From: Oryzias latipes
Lineage: Eukaryota > Chordata > Actinopteri > Beloniformes > Adrianichthyidae
Reading direction: 5' to 3'
NCBI RefSeq assembly: GCF_002234675.1
Contig: NC_019879.2
Location: 149,501 to 213,500, forward strand
DNA length: 64,000 nucleotides
In this document: positions 13,459 through 25,800 of the stretch, piece by piece
Numbering within the stretch: position 1 is the stretch's first letter
How the letters are laid out: each line of letters opens with the position of its first letter
Notes under the pieces: generated by a model
Databases searched by the model: none
What the model was told of the DNA's origin: nothing
Seen by the model: only the letters and a program-made list of their open reading frames with translations
Program-made: the position numbers and the translations under genes

Positions 13459-14353
13459 GAACAGACCAAAGAACCACATTTCTTAGAAAAAAAAATACTT
13501 TTATACATGATGCAGTCAGTACATGTGTTACTGCAGACATCTTCCACATCTCACACACACACAAAAACACACAGACACACACACACACACAGCAGCCTAC
13601 AGTGAAGCGTCTGCAGCTTCTTCAGCCTCTGGACCTTCATGCTGCCACAAACAGAGAAACTAGTGCTGGGGGTGGGGTGGGGTGGGGGTGTAGACTCAAT
13701 AAATACAGACGCCGTGTTTCTGTAAAACGACATAAATACGCTGCCAGGAGGCCTGGAGGCACTTTGGGCTCAGAAGAAGGTCCTCAGGAACCGGCGCTCC
13801 TCGTTTGGACACTAAGTGCCGGGAAGGCCGGTTCTGATTGGGTTTGTGGTTCTGGATGCTTATTATGACTTGGCTCAGGATTATCCCCGCCCCCACTGAC
13901 CAAACATCAGGGGTGTCTGAGCAGCTGCCGTCTCCCTCCCTCCCATGGGATGCATCTCTGGGTCGTCAGCATCTAGAACATGTGTTTCCATGTGGGGGGG
14001 CAGGGTGAGGGTTCTACACTTATTGGGAAGTATTTGATGACATGAAAAATACCCTCCTCGTTTCCCACAATGCACTGCAGCCTCTCTAAAGAACTGATTG
14101 TCCCTGAACCATGACACAGTGTCTGGACCCCCCAGTCAGACGAGCTGGAAGCAGAAGATGGTTGCTGATTGTCAAACATCTGCTGCTTCCAGCCACACAG
14201 CTGCATCTGTGGGGGGCCATGTTTCCAGAACCAGGGGCCCAGAACCGGTGCTGGGTTCAGCATAGAGGACCTGCTGCTCTCAGGGGGGGAAGGCACTGCG
14301 ATATGGGAGGAGCCCGCTCTTTGGCGCAGCGTTTGGGGGCCCGCAGGTGGTTG
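13459..14353. other. Region 3' of COQ10B; probable 3' UTR, CA microsatellite at 13550-13590
   Basis: This interval follows the COQ10B stop on the minus strand. It contains a CA-rich microsatellite and a GT/GGGGT stretch near 13665-13690. No canonical poly(A) signal is visible on the minus strand; a TATAAA-type variant near 13500 is possible. No other gene seen. Confidence 0.5.
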
Positions 14354-17300
14354 CTACGTGTGGTGGACCTCGTGGAACATGAGTTCTCGCGGGATGGCCG
14401 TCTCGGCGCCGTGGATCTTGGAGGCGCGGCGCTCGAACGCAGAAACCATCTGCTTCACCACCTCATCGAAGAAAACGTGCGCCAGCTGGGAATGCAGGAG
14501 CGAACGAAACTCGAAGGAGATCTGTGGGAGGAGTTCCAACGTTAGCATAGATACAACGCCGCACAGGAGCAGAGCGGGGCGGCGCCGCCTGGTGTACTCA
14601 CTGAGAAATCCACCGTGCAGGTTCTGGGGTAACCAGGAAGGCCCGGGCTAAAGCGCCAAACCGTCTCCAAGTGGTTGAAGAGCTTCCCCTCCGAACAGGA
14701 AGCCTGAGCAGAAACGCACACGTGATTTCACACAGACACACACCGCCCTGTAGGTGTTCACACAGACACACACATAGAACTCTAGAGGCCCAGAATACAT
14801 GCTGGCACCTACCTTCACCAGGTGGGGGCGCACAGTCGTGACAAGGGAGGTGTAGTTCTCCACCACGGGGGGGAAGCCCACCGTCAGTTTGGCCTTGCAG
14901 AACCCGGAGCGACTGAACACCACCTCGGACTTTGTGCACCAGGGGACAAAGAGGCGGTAGTTTTCCACGCCGGCCACCACCTCATAAATCTCCTGCATGG
15001 AATACCTGCGGATATTTGACGCAGAGGATAAGCGAGGGAACTACCCCCCCCTGAAACGTGGGGCTCCTACCCAATGATGCGTCTCTCAGAGTACTCCCTC
15101 CTCTTGGAAAAGGAGTCCGTCAGGTTGAAGAAGCTGCGTGTCGGCAGAACCGTGGCCCGACCCGGCACAGCTACACCCAGCAGGGGGGGGGTGCGGGTCA
15201 TCAGGATCCCACAGGACGTCAGGTATCTGATCACAGAACAAACAGCCATGAAAACCTGCCTGAACCGGCTCCAGGCTGGGGGGCAGTGAATGATGGTCTG
15301 GGATTAAGACACAGAAGATCAAGGAGACAGGAGTCCAGAGGTTCTTCAAGAACCGGATCTGTGCTTAGGTTCTGTTCCAGAAGGTATCTGTGGATGGAGG
15401 AGTCTCTGCAGAGTCAGAGGACGCCGTGTGGTTGAAAGAACCTGCAGACTGAAAGATCTGCATCGTCTGTTAGTCCTGGACTCACACACAAGTCGGCATG
15501 TTGACCCAGAGTGTGCACGTTTCGTGCACGTTCCCACCATGGGTCACCAGATTCACCTCATGAGGAAGTGATCTCTGACACCGGATCACCTTCAAAGCAG
15601 ATGATCCCATCAAAGTTAAGCTGATCTGTTTGTTTTTCTGCAGAGAACTACAAACATGGTGGACTGTAGTCCTCCTCTGGACTCTAACCTCGTTTGGATG
15701 ACGGAGACGCCAAGAAACCGTCATCTGACCACGGCTCTCTGTTCCTGCTGGACTGAAAACAAGTCAACAGGTTTAACCATATTGATGCCAGAAGGCTTCT
15801 GGGTTTTCCTGCTAGAGAACATTAGAAAGTCACATTCAGCTGCCAGCTCATCATCACAAAATGAAGACGGCCTCCGTTTAAAGTTCAGAATGAAAACTTA
15901 ATTGTACAAGTTTCCTACAATATTTGAAAACAAACATCCTCTGAACCTAAAGTGGATCCAGATCCTCTGACCTAAAGTGGATCCAGATCCTCTGAACCTA
16001 AAGTGGATCCGGATCCTCTGAACCTAAAGTGGATCTGGATCCTCTGAACCTAAAGTGGATCCAGATCATCCTCTGAACCTAAAGTGGATCCGGATCCTCT
16101 GAACCTAAAGTGGATCCAGATCCTCTGACCTAAAGTGGATCCAGATCCTCTGTCCTAAAGTGGATCCAGATCCTCTGACCTAAAATGGATCCGGATCCTC
16201 TGTCCTAAAGTGGATCCAGATCCTCTGTCCTAAAGTGGATCCGGATCCTCTGAACCTAAAGTGGATCCGGATCCTCTGAACCTAAAGTGGATCCGGATCC
16301 TCTGAACCTAAAGTGGATCCGGATCCTCTGAACCTAAAGTGGATCCGGATCCTCTGACCTAAAGTGGATCCGGATCCTCTGAACCTAAAGTGGATCCAAA
16401 TCCTCTGACCTAAAGTGGATCCAGATCCTCTGAACCTAAAGTGGATCCGGATCCTCTGAACCTAAAGTGGATCCGGATCCTCTGAACCTAAAGTGGATCT
16501 GGATCCTCTGAACCTAAAGTGGATCTGGATCCTCTGAACCTAAAGTGGATCCGGATCCTCTGAACCTAAAGTGGATCCAGATCCTCTGACCTAAAGTGGA
16601 TCCAGATCCTCTGTCCTAAAGTGGATCCAGATCCTCTGACCTAAAATGGATCCGGATCCTCTGTCCTAAAGTGGATCCAGATCCTCTGTCCTAAAGTGGA
16701 TCCGGATCCTCTGAACCTAAAGTGGATCCGGATCCTCTGAACCTAAAGTGGATCTGGATCCTCTGAACCTAAAGTGGATCCAGATCCTCTGACCTAAAGT
16801 GGATCCGGATCCTCTGAACCTAAAGTGGATCCAGATCCTCTGACCTAAAGTGGATCCAGATCCTCTGTCCTAAAGTGGATCCAGATCCTCTGACCTAAAG
16901 TGGATACAGATCTTCTGACCTAAAGTGGATCCGGATCCTCTGACCTAAAGTGGATCCGGATCCTCTGTCCTGAAGTGGATCCAGATCCTCTGTCCTGAAG
17001 TGGATCCAGATCCTCTGACCTAAAGTGGATCCAGATCCTCTGACCTAAAGTGGATCCAGATCCTCTTCATCCAAACTTCCAGACAGACATTCCTGCTACT
17101 GAACAGTTTTCCAGATTCTTGGATTTCTTCCAGATCATCAAGTTAATGAAATCTGTGTCCAAACCAACAAGTAAACTAGAATGAATGTCAAATCCATTCA
17201 CATGTTAGTTTCCTAAAGTTCACCACTGTTGTTTTTCCACATCCAGAGAATCCAAAGGGAACATTCTTAGAACATTCTAGACACTGGATGGTCACATGAC

Positions 17301-18336
17301 TTTATTCACAGTCTGTCCACACATTGGACTGTTGATGACATCACATGTGTGTTGTCCGCTGTGATTGGTCGGTTTGACCTTATAGTAACATAAACCTGCT
17401 GTACCTCAGTCCAGATGGTCTTTCCCAGTTTTTATTTGATTATTAATTTATCTAATTAGAGAAATGTTTTATAACGGTTTAGGTCGATTTGATTCTGCAG
17501 GTCGATCCGATCCTAGGAATAGAAATCAATGAACTGATTCATTGTTACACCCTATTAAATCCCTTCTTTTTAACCACAAACGTTTTTACAGTGAAAGTGC
17601 TGCGTTCTACACTCTAAAAAGTACTTTTTGAAGTTTTCTGAGTGACTCCGTGGTGGAAACACCACGAACATTGGACTGAATAGGACTCCCCGTCCTTACC
17701 GGTCTCAGAGGATCCAGAAAGTCCTCTGGAGCAGTTTCAGCAGAAGCTCATTCACTAACAAGTCAAACGTCCTAAAAAGCTCAGGACAGTGGCAGCGACA
17801 CCCCCACCAACAGCCCCACAGGGGCTTAGAGAGGGGGTTTCTGTCCCTGATCAGGTTCATGTGGCGCCAGAGACGACAGAAAGGAAGCAGACGCTATGAA
17901 ACCCTGAGAACTGGACTGACTGAGCCACATCAGGGTTTACTTCTGTTCCAACCACAGAAACTCCATTCCGCCGCCATTTGGAGCCAGACGGCGGTAAGCA
18001 GTGACTGGTCAGAGTCAAATGCATAGATGTTTACCAATCTCTTAAAATTCACATGTAAACGTTTCTATGGCAACCCCTCCCACCGTTAAGGAGTGGGCTT
18101 GCTTGAAGGCCACACCCCCTACGCCATGAAAGCGGCCTCATGAAATCTGTCACGAACATTGGAGTGGGGGCCAGCAGGCTCCTCCTACTTTTATTGAGGC
18201 ATCCAATTGGTCAGTTTATTCAGAACATGTTACCAGAGGGTATCAGGTCCAGAACGGTCCAGAACCAATACAATGACAGTCACCGCTGTTTACTTCTCTA
18301 TAGAAGTCTATAGGATTTGGGTTCCTGAAGCCACTT

Positions 18337-18372
<36 letters not shown>

Positions 18373-19528
18373 GGGGGGGGGTCACTCAGTCCAGTTGACA
18401 GATACAGTCAGTGCATGAAGCCTGCAGAAAGCAGACTCACAACACACAACTCTTTAATCAATGACCCACAATCCTGTGAGGCTAGGATTCTCGGCTGAAC
18501 GCGGGATCAGACTAGTTCAGGAGCCGGGTCACTTGGACCCAACTCACTCTGAAACTGGTGCAGGTGTGCAACATGACTGATGAGCAGGTATCACTGGGGA
18601 GGGAACTGGACTGAAAGCTCCTTCCAGAAGTTCTGGAGAACCGCCTCCATGAACCCTCCTACCACCACCAGCTAAGGCCGTTCAGACAAATGCTGCAGCT
18701 CATGCACATCTGCACAGTTCTGTCTCCATGCTCCACAGGAAGTGGTAACGACACACGCCGCCAGACTTCCTGCTCTGTGACTCTTCCTGCTGAGGCTAAA
18801 CGCCATTTCCCTCCAAGTCACCCGAGATCCAGTTTCCCCTCCAGCTGACTGGACCCAGAGAGGCGACTGGGCTCAGAGAGGCGCACCTGCAGTGTTTGCA
18901 CCTAGACAGCAGCAGGGTAGACTGCTCCTGCCTCTGTGTGACCACTGGGGGCGCTACAGACTCTCCATCAGAGGATCCATGACTCCTCTGAACTGTACAG
19001 AACACAGATGTACATCCTACTGGTTCCTAGATGACCCGCCAGCAGCTGCAGGTGCGTCACTGCCTCACTGACACCATCAATGACGTCACAGTAAAGGCTA
19101 TTTAGACCGCTTTGAAAACCCGGGTACTGAGTTTACATTGGATTCAAATGACCCCCCCCCCCCGGCAGCATTCTGTCCCGGTACGGCCCTGCTCTTACTT
19201 TTTACTTCTGACACGGATTGTTTGTGGAGTTGAACGGACGGTCAGAGGAACCCAGACCCGGTCTCTGACCCGGTCTGGGACCCAGCTCCGGCGCTCCGAG
19301 GAACCAGAGAGCAGTTCGTCAGTTACCGAAGTAAGTTCGGTTTTCCTCGGAAAGGTTCCGCCGCGCGGGGCACCGGCCGCGAGCCACCGCCCGTCAGCTC
19401 TACAGCAGAATGTGGAAAGCGGTTAGTTACCGGGCGCCGCTCCCGCTCCGTTCTCTCCGGCTGGCCGGTGACGGCAGCTGCCTGAAGAACTCCGCCACCC
19501 TCCGTAGACCGCGGCCTCCCCTCGCCAT
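14354..19528 (-). CDS. COQ10B: COQ10B, mitochondrial coenzyme Q-binding START-domain protein
   Basis: Five coding exons on the minus strand: 19431-19528, 15071-15226, 14813-15005, 14602-14703, 14354-14521. The sum is 717 nt, or 238 residues, the same length as the human protein. COQ10 proteins bind coenzyme Q at the mitochondrial inner membrane through a START-like fold and support its synthesis and use in respiration. The Arg-rich N-terminus ([17 protein letters not shown]) fits a mitochondrial presequence. The family blocks [43 protein letters not shown] and the C-terminus [12 protein letters not shown] are all present. The START-like region covers roughly residue 78 to the end. Exon 1 is separated by a 4.2-kb intron holding a 26-bp minisatellite and a dispersed repeat. 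The start is the only ATG in frame with exon 2 upstream of the GTAACT donor. COQ10B rather than COQ10A is chosen from neighbours and length. Confidence 0.93.
15938..17066. repeat. Minisatellite, 25/26-bp unit with GGATCC, about 43 copies, in COQ10B intron 1
   Basis: Each unit joins CCTCTGAACCTAAAGTGGATC to CGGAT or CAGAT. Variants lack one A (GACCT for GAACCT) or read GTCCT. Many unit junctions make GGATCCGGATCC, a string of short palindromes. Variant order is locally repeated (15960-16250 resembles 16560-16870), so multi-unit blocks have been copied. Confidence 0.95.
17067..17900. other. COQ10B intron 1, unique sequence
   Basis: Nothing recognisable: no coding blocks, structured RNA or clear transposon ends. 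Confidence 0.4.
17905..18335. repeat. Dispersed repeat, copy 2 of 4 in this window
   Basis: It shares ordered blocks with 1555-2010 and 31190-31680: ACTGGACTGACTGAG, TATGGCAACC, AAGGCCACACCCC, GGCAGCAGGCTCC (here GGCCAGCAGGCTCC) and TTGGTCAGTTT. It ends in a TG microsatellite (18340-18370) followed by poly-G. Probably an old transposon family. No coding capacity seen. Confidence 0.6.
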
Positions 19529-19850
19529 CTTCCAATGTCGCTTTCGTCTGGGGGCTACAAGTTCATGGCGATGACGTATGCCGGGCCCCGCCCACCTCAC
19601 TCACCATTGGTCAACTCGTTTACAAGCAACGCGCTCATTGGTCGGTTTGGTTGCTCTGTAGCGAGACTTCGTGTATGCGCACGTACACGCGCGGAGAGTC
19701 ACGAGATGCCGGTTCGGATTACGCGACTGCGCGAGCAGGTACACAGAGCGCGCGTATCGCGGACGCGCGTACGCTGAATTTGGTAACTCGTAACGTAAAG
19801 GTGTTTCCTCTGCTGTCACGTGCCTCAAGCCCCCAGCCTCAGTAAGTACC
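19529..19850 (-). promoter_or_regulatory. COQ10B CpG-rich promoter with two inverted CCAAT boxes
   Basis: Upstream of the COQ10B ATG on the minus strand are a GC box (CCCCGCCC, about 19587) and two ATTGG motifs (19606-19610 and 19637-19641), about 31 bp apart. This is the usual NF-Y arrangement of housekeeping promoters. CpG density is high to about 19800. Motif evidence only. Confidence 0.55.
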
Positions 19851-20504
19851 GAGTGTCACGTGAACGCCACATTGCAGGACATGCGCACAACTTTAGCATC
19901 TTTAAATCAAGATAACCACAAAGGTTTTCTTCATCCTGAAGCAACATCCGAGTCTTCCTCCACACAGTCCCCTTCAGAGATCCGGTTCTGGTTCGGCAGA
20001 GCTTCCAACCATTCTAGTTCCAACCAGCAGAGTAGTTTGTCCTGTTGGTTCGGTTCTCTATGGGTTTTGACATTCCATGTCATTTCTGATCCAGTTTTAA
20101 TGGAGATCTTGGCAGAATTTCTGGAATTGCAGTTTTCTTTAAGAAGCAGAGACTGTTCAGACATTGACAAACTATTGCCCTCAGATATTTAGGGGTCAAT
20201 ACCCCTTTAGGTGTCCGGGGATAACTTGTCCAAGATCTCAGGTGAGACCTGAGAGCAGCAGGTCCAGAGTCCTGCTGAAGTTCTGCAGCCTCAGACACCA
20301 GTCTTCTAAAGACCCCCAACTCAAAAGTTCAGCAGATGTTTTCTTCACACCTCTGGTCTTGGATGAAGCAGCTCTGACGGTCCAACTCCTGTGATCAGCT
20401 GGCCCAGAACTTCTGATGGACAAAACCCAAGCACTAACCGTTGTTCATGTGTCAACTGTTAGAGCGCTGCCAGACCAAAGCTTTAGACCCGGGGATGTGG
20501 GTTC

Positions 20505-22518
20505 CATAAGCACGGTACCTCGTCTACAGTCTGATGGTGGAGTCCACCAACACGGTACCCTGTCTAGTCTGTGATGGTAGAGTCCACCAGCACTGTACCC
20601 CTTTTAGTCTGTGATGCTGGAGTCCACCAGCACTGTACCCCTTTTAGTCTGTGACAGGTGAGTCCACCGGCACGGTACCTCGTCTACAGTCTGATGGTGG
20701 AGTCCACCAACACGGTACCCTGTCTAGTCTGTGATGGTAGAGTCCACCAGCACTGTACCCCTTTTAGTCTGTGACGGAGTCCACCGGCACGGTACCCCGT
20801 CTAGTCTGTGACGGAGTCCACCGGCACGGTACCCCGTCTAGTCTGTGACGGAGTCCACCAGCACTGTACCCCTTTTAGTCTGTGACGGGTGAGTCCACCG
20901 GCACGGTATTCCGTCTAGTCTGTGACGGAGTCCACCAGCACTGTACCCCTTTTAGTCTGTGACGGGTGAGTCCACCGGCACGGTACCCTGTCTAGTCTGT
21001 GACGGAGTCCACCAGCACTGTACCCCTTTTAGTCTGTGACGGGTGAGTCCACCGGCACGGTATTCCGTCTAGTCTGTGACGGAGTCCACCAGCACGGTCC
21101 CCTGTCTAGTCTGTGACGGTGGAGTCCACCAGCACTGTACCCTGTCTAGTCTGTGACGGTGGAGTCCACCAGCACGGTACCCCGTCTAGTCTGTGATGCT
21201 GGAGTCCACCAGCACTGTACCCTGTCTAGTCTGTGACGGTGGAGTCCACCAGCACGGTACCCCGTCTAGTCTGTGATGCTGGAGTCCACCAGCACTGTAC
21301 CCCGTTTAGTCTGTGACGGTGGAGTCCACCAGCACGGTACCCCGTCTAGTCTGTGATGCTGGAGTCCACCAGCACGGTACCCCGTTTAGTCTGTGACGGT
21401 GGAGTCCACCAGCACGGTACCCCGTCTAGTCTGTGATGCTGGAGTCCACCAGCACTGTACCCCTTTTAGTCTGTGACGGTGGAGTCCACCAGCACGGTAC
21501 CCCGTTTAGTCTGTGACGGTGGAGTCCACCAGCACGGTACCCCGTCTAGTCTGTGATGCTGGAGTCCACCAGCACTGTACCCTGTCTAGTCTGTGACGGT
21601 GGAGTCCACCAGCACGGTACCCCGTCTAGTCTGTGACGGTGGAGTCCACCAGCACTGTACCCCGTCTAGTCTGTGACGGTGGAGTCCACCAGCACGGTAC
21701 CCCGTTTAGTCTGTGACGGTGGAGTCCACCAGCACTGTACCCCTTTTAGTCTGTGACGGGTGAGTCCACCGGCACGGTATTCCGTCTAGTCTGTGACGGA
21801 GTCCACCAGCACGGTCCCCTGTCTAGTCTGTGACGGTGGAGTCCACCAGCACTGTACCCTGTCTAGTCTGTGACGGTGGAGTCCACCAGCACGGTACCCC
21901 GTCTAGTCTGTGATGCTGGAGTCCACCAGCACTGTACCCTGTCTAGTCTGTGACGGTGGAGTCCACCAGCACGGTACCCCGTCTAGTCTGTGATGCTGGA
22001 GTCCACCAGCACTGTACCCCGTTTAGTCTGTGACGGTGGAGTCCACCAGCACGGTACCCCGTCTAGTCTGTGATGCTGGAGTCCACCAGCACGGTACCCC
22101 GTTTAGTCTGTGACGGTGGAGTCCACCAGCACGGTACCCCGTCTAGTCTGTGATGCTGGAGTCCACCAGCACTGTACCCCTTTTAGTCTGTGACGGTGGA
22201 GTCCACCAGCACGGTACCCCGTTTAGTCTGTGACGGTGGAGTCCACCAGCACGGTACCCCGTCTAGTCTGTGATGCTGGAGTCCACCAGCACTGTACCCT
22301 GTCTAGTCTGTGACGGTGGAGTCCACCAGCACGGTACCCCGTCTAGTCTGTGACGGTGGAGTCCACCAGCACTGTACCCCGTCTAGTCTGTGACGGTGGA
22401 GTCCACCAGCACGGTACCCCGTTTAGTCTGTGACGGTGGAGTCCACCAGCACTGTACCCCGTCTAGTCTGTGACGGTGGAGTCCACCAGCACGGTACCCC
22501 GTCTAGTCTGTGATGGTG
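20505..22518. repeat. Minisatellite, 40-bp unit, about 50 copies, 3' of SF3B1
   Basis: The unit contains AGTCTGTGACGGTGGAGTCC followed by ACCAGCACGGTACCCCGTCT. Each full unit has a perfect 13-bp dyad, GGTGGAGTCCACC, and usually a GGTACC palindrome. Shorter variants lack the GGT of the dyad. Positions 21005-21740 recur at 21722-22457 with a 717-bp offset and no difference that I could find. The array stops about 40 bp past the likely SF3B1 poly(A) signal. Confidence 0.95.
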
Positions 22519-22557
22519 GAGGCAGAAACACAGAACACAGTTTTTATACACAAATGT

Positions 22558-22563
22558 TTTATT
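22558..22563 (-). terminator. SF3B1 polyadenylation signal
   Basis: The plus-strand TTTATT reads AATAAA on the minus strand, 285 nt after the SF3B1 stop. It is the first canonical signal, and the 40-bp minisatellite begins just beyond it. Confidence 0.65.
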
Positions 22564-22847
22564 TGATTAAATAAATCCTTGATCTAAGAACAGAGGTGGT
22601 TTGAAAAATGAGGGAGGTGTTTGAATAATCAACAAGGACAGAGAAAGCAGACACTTAAAGAGGAGTCCACCCCTACTGACCCCCCTTCTTACAGCAAACA
22701 CTTCAAAAAGACCAAAGTAAAAAAACAAAACCTTACAGACTACCTTCTGCTCCGTCTGGGATTTCTGGCCTGAACAGAGAGGCTGACACTAAAAATAAAA
22801 ACGGGCCTAGAGTCATGGCAGACCCTAAGGGAGGGGGGCAGCTATAT

Positions 22848-25800
22848 TTACAGGACGTACTCTAGCTCGTAGCGCACATACACGTTCTTGTCGTCGTTGT
22901 AGACCTGCGGGTACTGCGCGATCAGGGCGTCCTGGGAGCCGATGTAGATGGAGTTGTAGATCTTCCAGTAGACATCTCGAACCTTTCTAGCTGGATGGAA
23001 CAGACCCTGTAGAGACGAGAACCGGACTTTAGCAAAACACCACAACCAGGAGCACCAGTGTGGTCGAGGTTAGAGGCTGGGCCTCACCTGTAAGCAGTAC
23101 TGCAGCATGCGACAGGGGCCGAGGGCCACCCGGAGACCCTCCAGGGCCCCCATCACCGCCTGGATGACATGTGGCGAGGTCTCAAAGACGTTGGGCCACA
23201 CATAATTCAGCAGGTGGTTGAGGGAGTCCTCGCAGCCAAAGCCGTACACGCCCAGAGACATGTGCTGCACCACCGCGCTGGCCGTCTGTCTGTGGACCAG
23301 GTCCCTGTGAAGCACAGCAAACGGGTCAGAACCACAGAGAGCCAATGCGTTCTGAGCAGCAGATCCGTTTGTGGTTAAAGTGGTTCTTGCTCCATGTAGA
23401 GGAGGCAGCACCAGATCTGGCATGGATGTACCATAGAATCCGCTCTTTCAGAAAAGCCTTTAAGCCACTAGAAGATCCACAATTTATAATATATATAGTA
23501 TTCTGTAGGTACCCCTCAAGTTTAAGAACTGCATTTTGTGCAGGAACGACCCATAGTGACTCAAATTGGGGCAATAAGACAACTCAACTCAACTTTATTT
23601 ATAAAGCACTTTAAACAGAACAAGGTTCACCAAAGTGCTGAACAACACAAAAATTAATAAAAGCACATGAAAATATAAAGCATAAAACACATAAAATAGG
23701 TCCGGACTCCAACTCAGTTAAAAGCCAAAGTGAAAAAATATGTTTTAAGAGCAGATTTAAAAATACTAAGTGAGTCTATCTGTCTGAGGTACAGGGGCAA
23801 TTCCTTCCAGATTTTTGGTCCGAAGGCCGAGAAGGCTCGGTCACCTCTCCGTTTTCTCCTGGTCTTCGAGACGACCAGCTGTGTCTGATTGGTTGACCTA
23901 AGGGAGCGGGGGGGAGTGTACACCTGAATCAGGTCAGACAGATATTTTGGAGCGAGTCCACGGAGACATTTAAAAACAAATAGGAGAATTTTAAAATCAA
24001 TGCGTAAGCGAACTGGGAGCCAATGAAGAGATGCTAAAATGGGAGTGATATGTTCTTGTTTCCGTGTACCAGTTAGAAGACGGGCAGCAGCATTACAGTA
24101 GTCCAAACGTGTTGAAATAAAAGCATGGATTAAAATCTCAAAGTCATGGTGAGAGAGGAGAGGTTTAACCTCGGCCAGTTGTCTCAGGTGAAAAAAACTG
24201 GATTTCACCACTGAGTTGATATGAGCATTAAAAGTTAAATTGCTATCCAATAAGACAACTGGGTGTCGCCATCCTCACAAACATTTTTCCCACGGCAAAG
24301 AGGAGATCCTAAAGCACATCCATGCTGCTGAACGGGGGGAGAATAACAAACGGCCCCACCTGTCCATCAGCGCGTCCTCCAGCAGCGGCGTGACGGCGTA
24401 GATGTAGTCTTTGCCCATCTCTCCGATGTACTCAAACAGGAAGGAGAGAGATTTGAGGACGCCGTTCTGCACGTTCAGCTCGGGGACTCGGTACTCGTTC
24501 ATGAGCGCCGGCAGCACGGTGAAAGGCGAACACGTCTCTGCCACGATGGCAATGGCCACGGTGGTGCAGACCCGGTTCTGCCGCTCCTGGACCTTCAGGT
24601 TGTTGAGCAGTGTGGCCAGAACGTCGTGAGGGCTGCGAGACAGAACCGGAACATTTGAGAGCAGGTCCGCCTGCGGACGGCGGGTGGTGGTGGATGAGCA
24701 CTCACCCGATGGCTTTGGCGATGTAACCGAAGGTGTTGACTGTGGCTCTGCGGATGGCCTTTTTGTGAGCCTTGAGGAGCTCCAGCAGCTCAAAGCAGAT
24801 CCTCATCCACTCCCTGGCAGACACGTACTCGGCCCCCCTGACAAGAAAAGGAAACATGGTTTAAAGGACAGCTGCTGAAACGGCAGCAAAACCTCCAGAA
24901 CCAACAGACCTGTCAGCGATCCGGCCCACCAGGTCGATGCAGTTCTCCTGGACCTTCTCATGCCGGTTCTTCAGGATGGGGGTCAAGCGAGGAAGCAGGT
25001 CTTTGATAGGAGGGGTCATCTTGTGCATTCCTGCAACAAGAACCAGTCAGGATTTTCTCTGTAATACCAAATCTTGGGCAGGTCGTGCATGAGGGGAGGC
25101 GGCGCACCAATGACGTTTACGATGGCCTTGAGTGCGCCCAGGATACTGCCCAGAACCTCGGGGTACTCCTCTCCCAGGTACTCGTACAGCACCACCCCCA
25201 GATGGCCCATCAGCTTCTCCTGCAGAGGGACAGCAGAGCGGGTGAGGCCTCAGGCCTGAGCTGCAGGTTTACGGGGGCGGGGTCACCTACCTCCTGACAG
25301 GTCTTCATGACCACCGCTGTGCGTGAGATCAGGTCCGCCGCCTGCTGACGCACTTTGGCGGACTTGTTGTTGAGGCGCCACAGCACTGTACCGCAGATCT
25401 GAGGCAGGTACGGTTTCACGCGTTTGCCCAGCGCGTTCACCACCGTGCCAAAACCGTTCAGCATCACAGAGTCCTGCACACGGACAGAAGGTTAACCAAA
25501 GCCCCCCATAAAGCAGGAATCCATGCCTGCCCGCCCCCTACCTCTGTGGTCTGCTCCTGGAAGGCGTACAGGATGCCATCGATCAGCTGCTCCTCCAGCT
25601 TGTGGTCGATGTCAGCTGCCCCCAGGTTCCCCATGATCTTCTCGATGGTCTCCATCACCATCTTCCTGTACTGCTCCGCCTCGTCCTTCAGATCATCCAC
25701 GATGCGCGAGATGATCTCTGCCGCCCCCACTTTGTTGGCCAGCTCCACGGTGGTGTCCACCAGCTGGAACCAGAGACAACAGAACAGTTAGTGCCCCCTA

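Noticed and set aside
23326-23574. 83-codon minus-strand frame next to the LINE insertion
   Set aside because: No recognisable domain; it overlaps the start of SF3B1 intron 23 and the target-site duplication. It could be another old repeat, but support is lacking.
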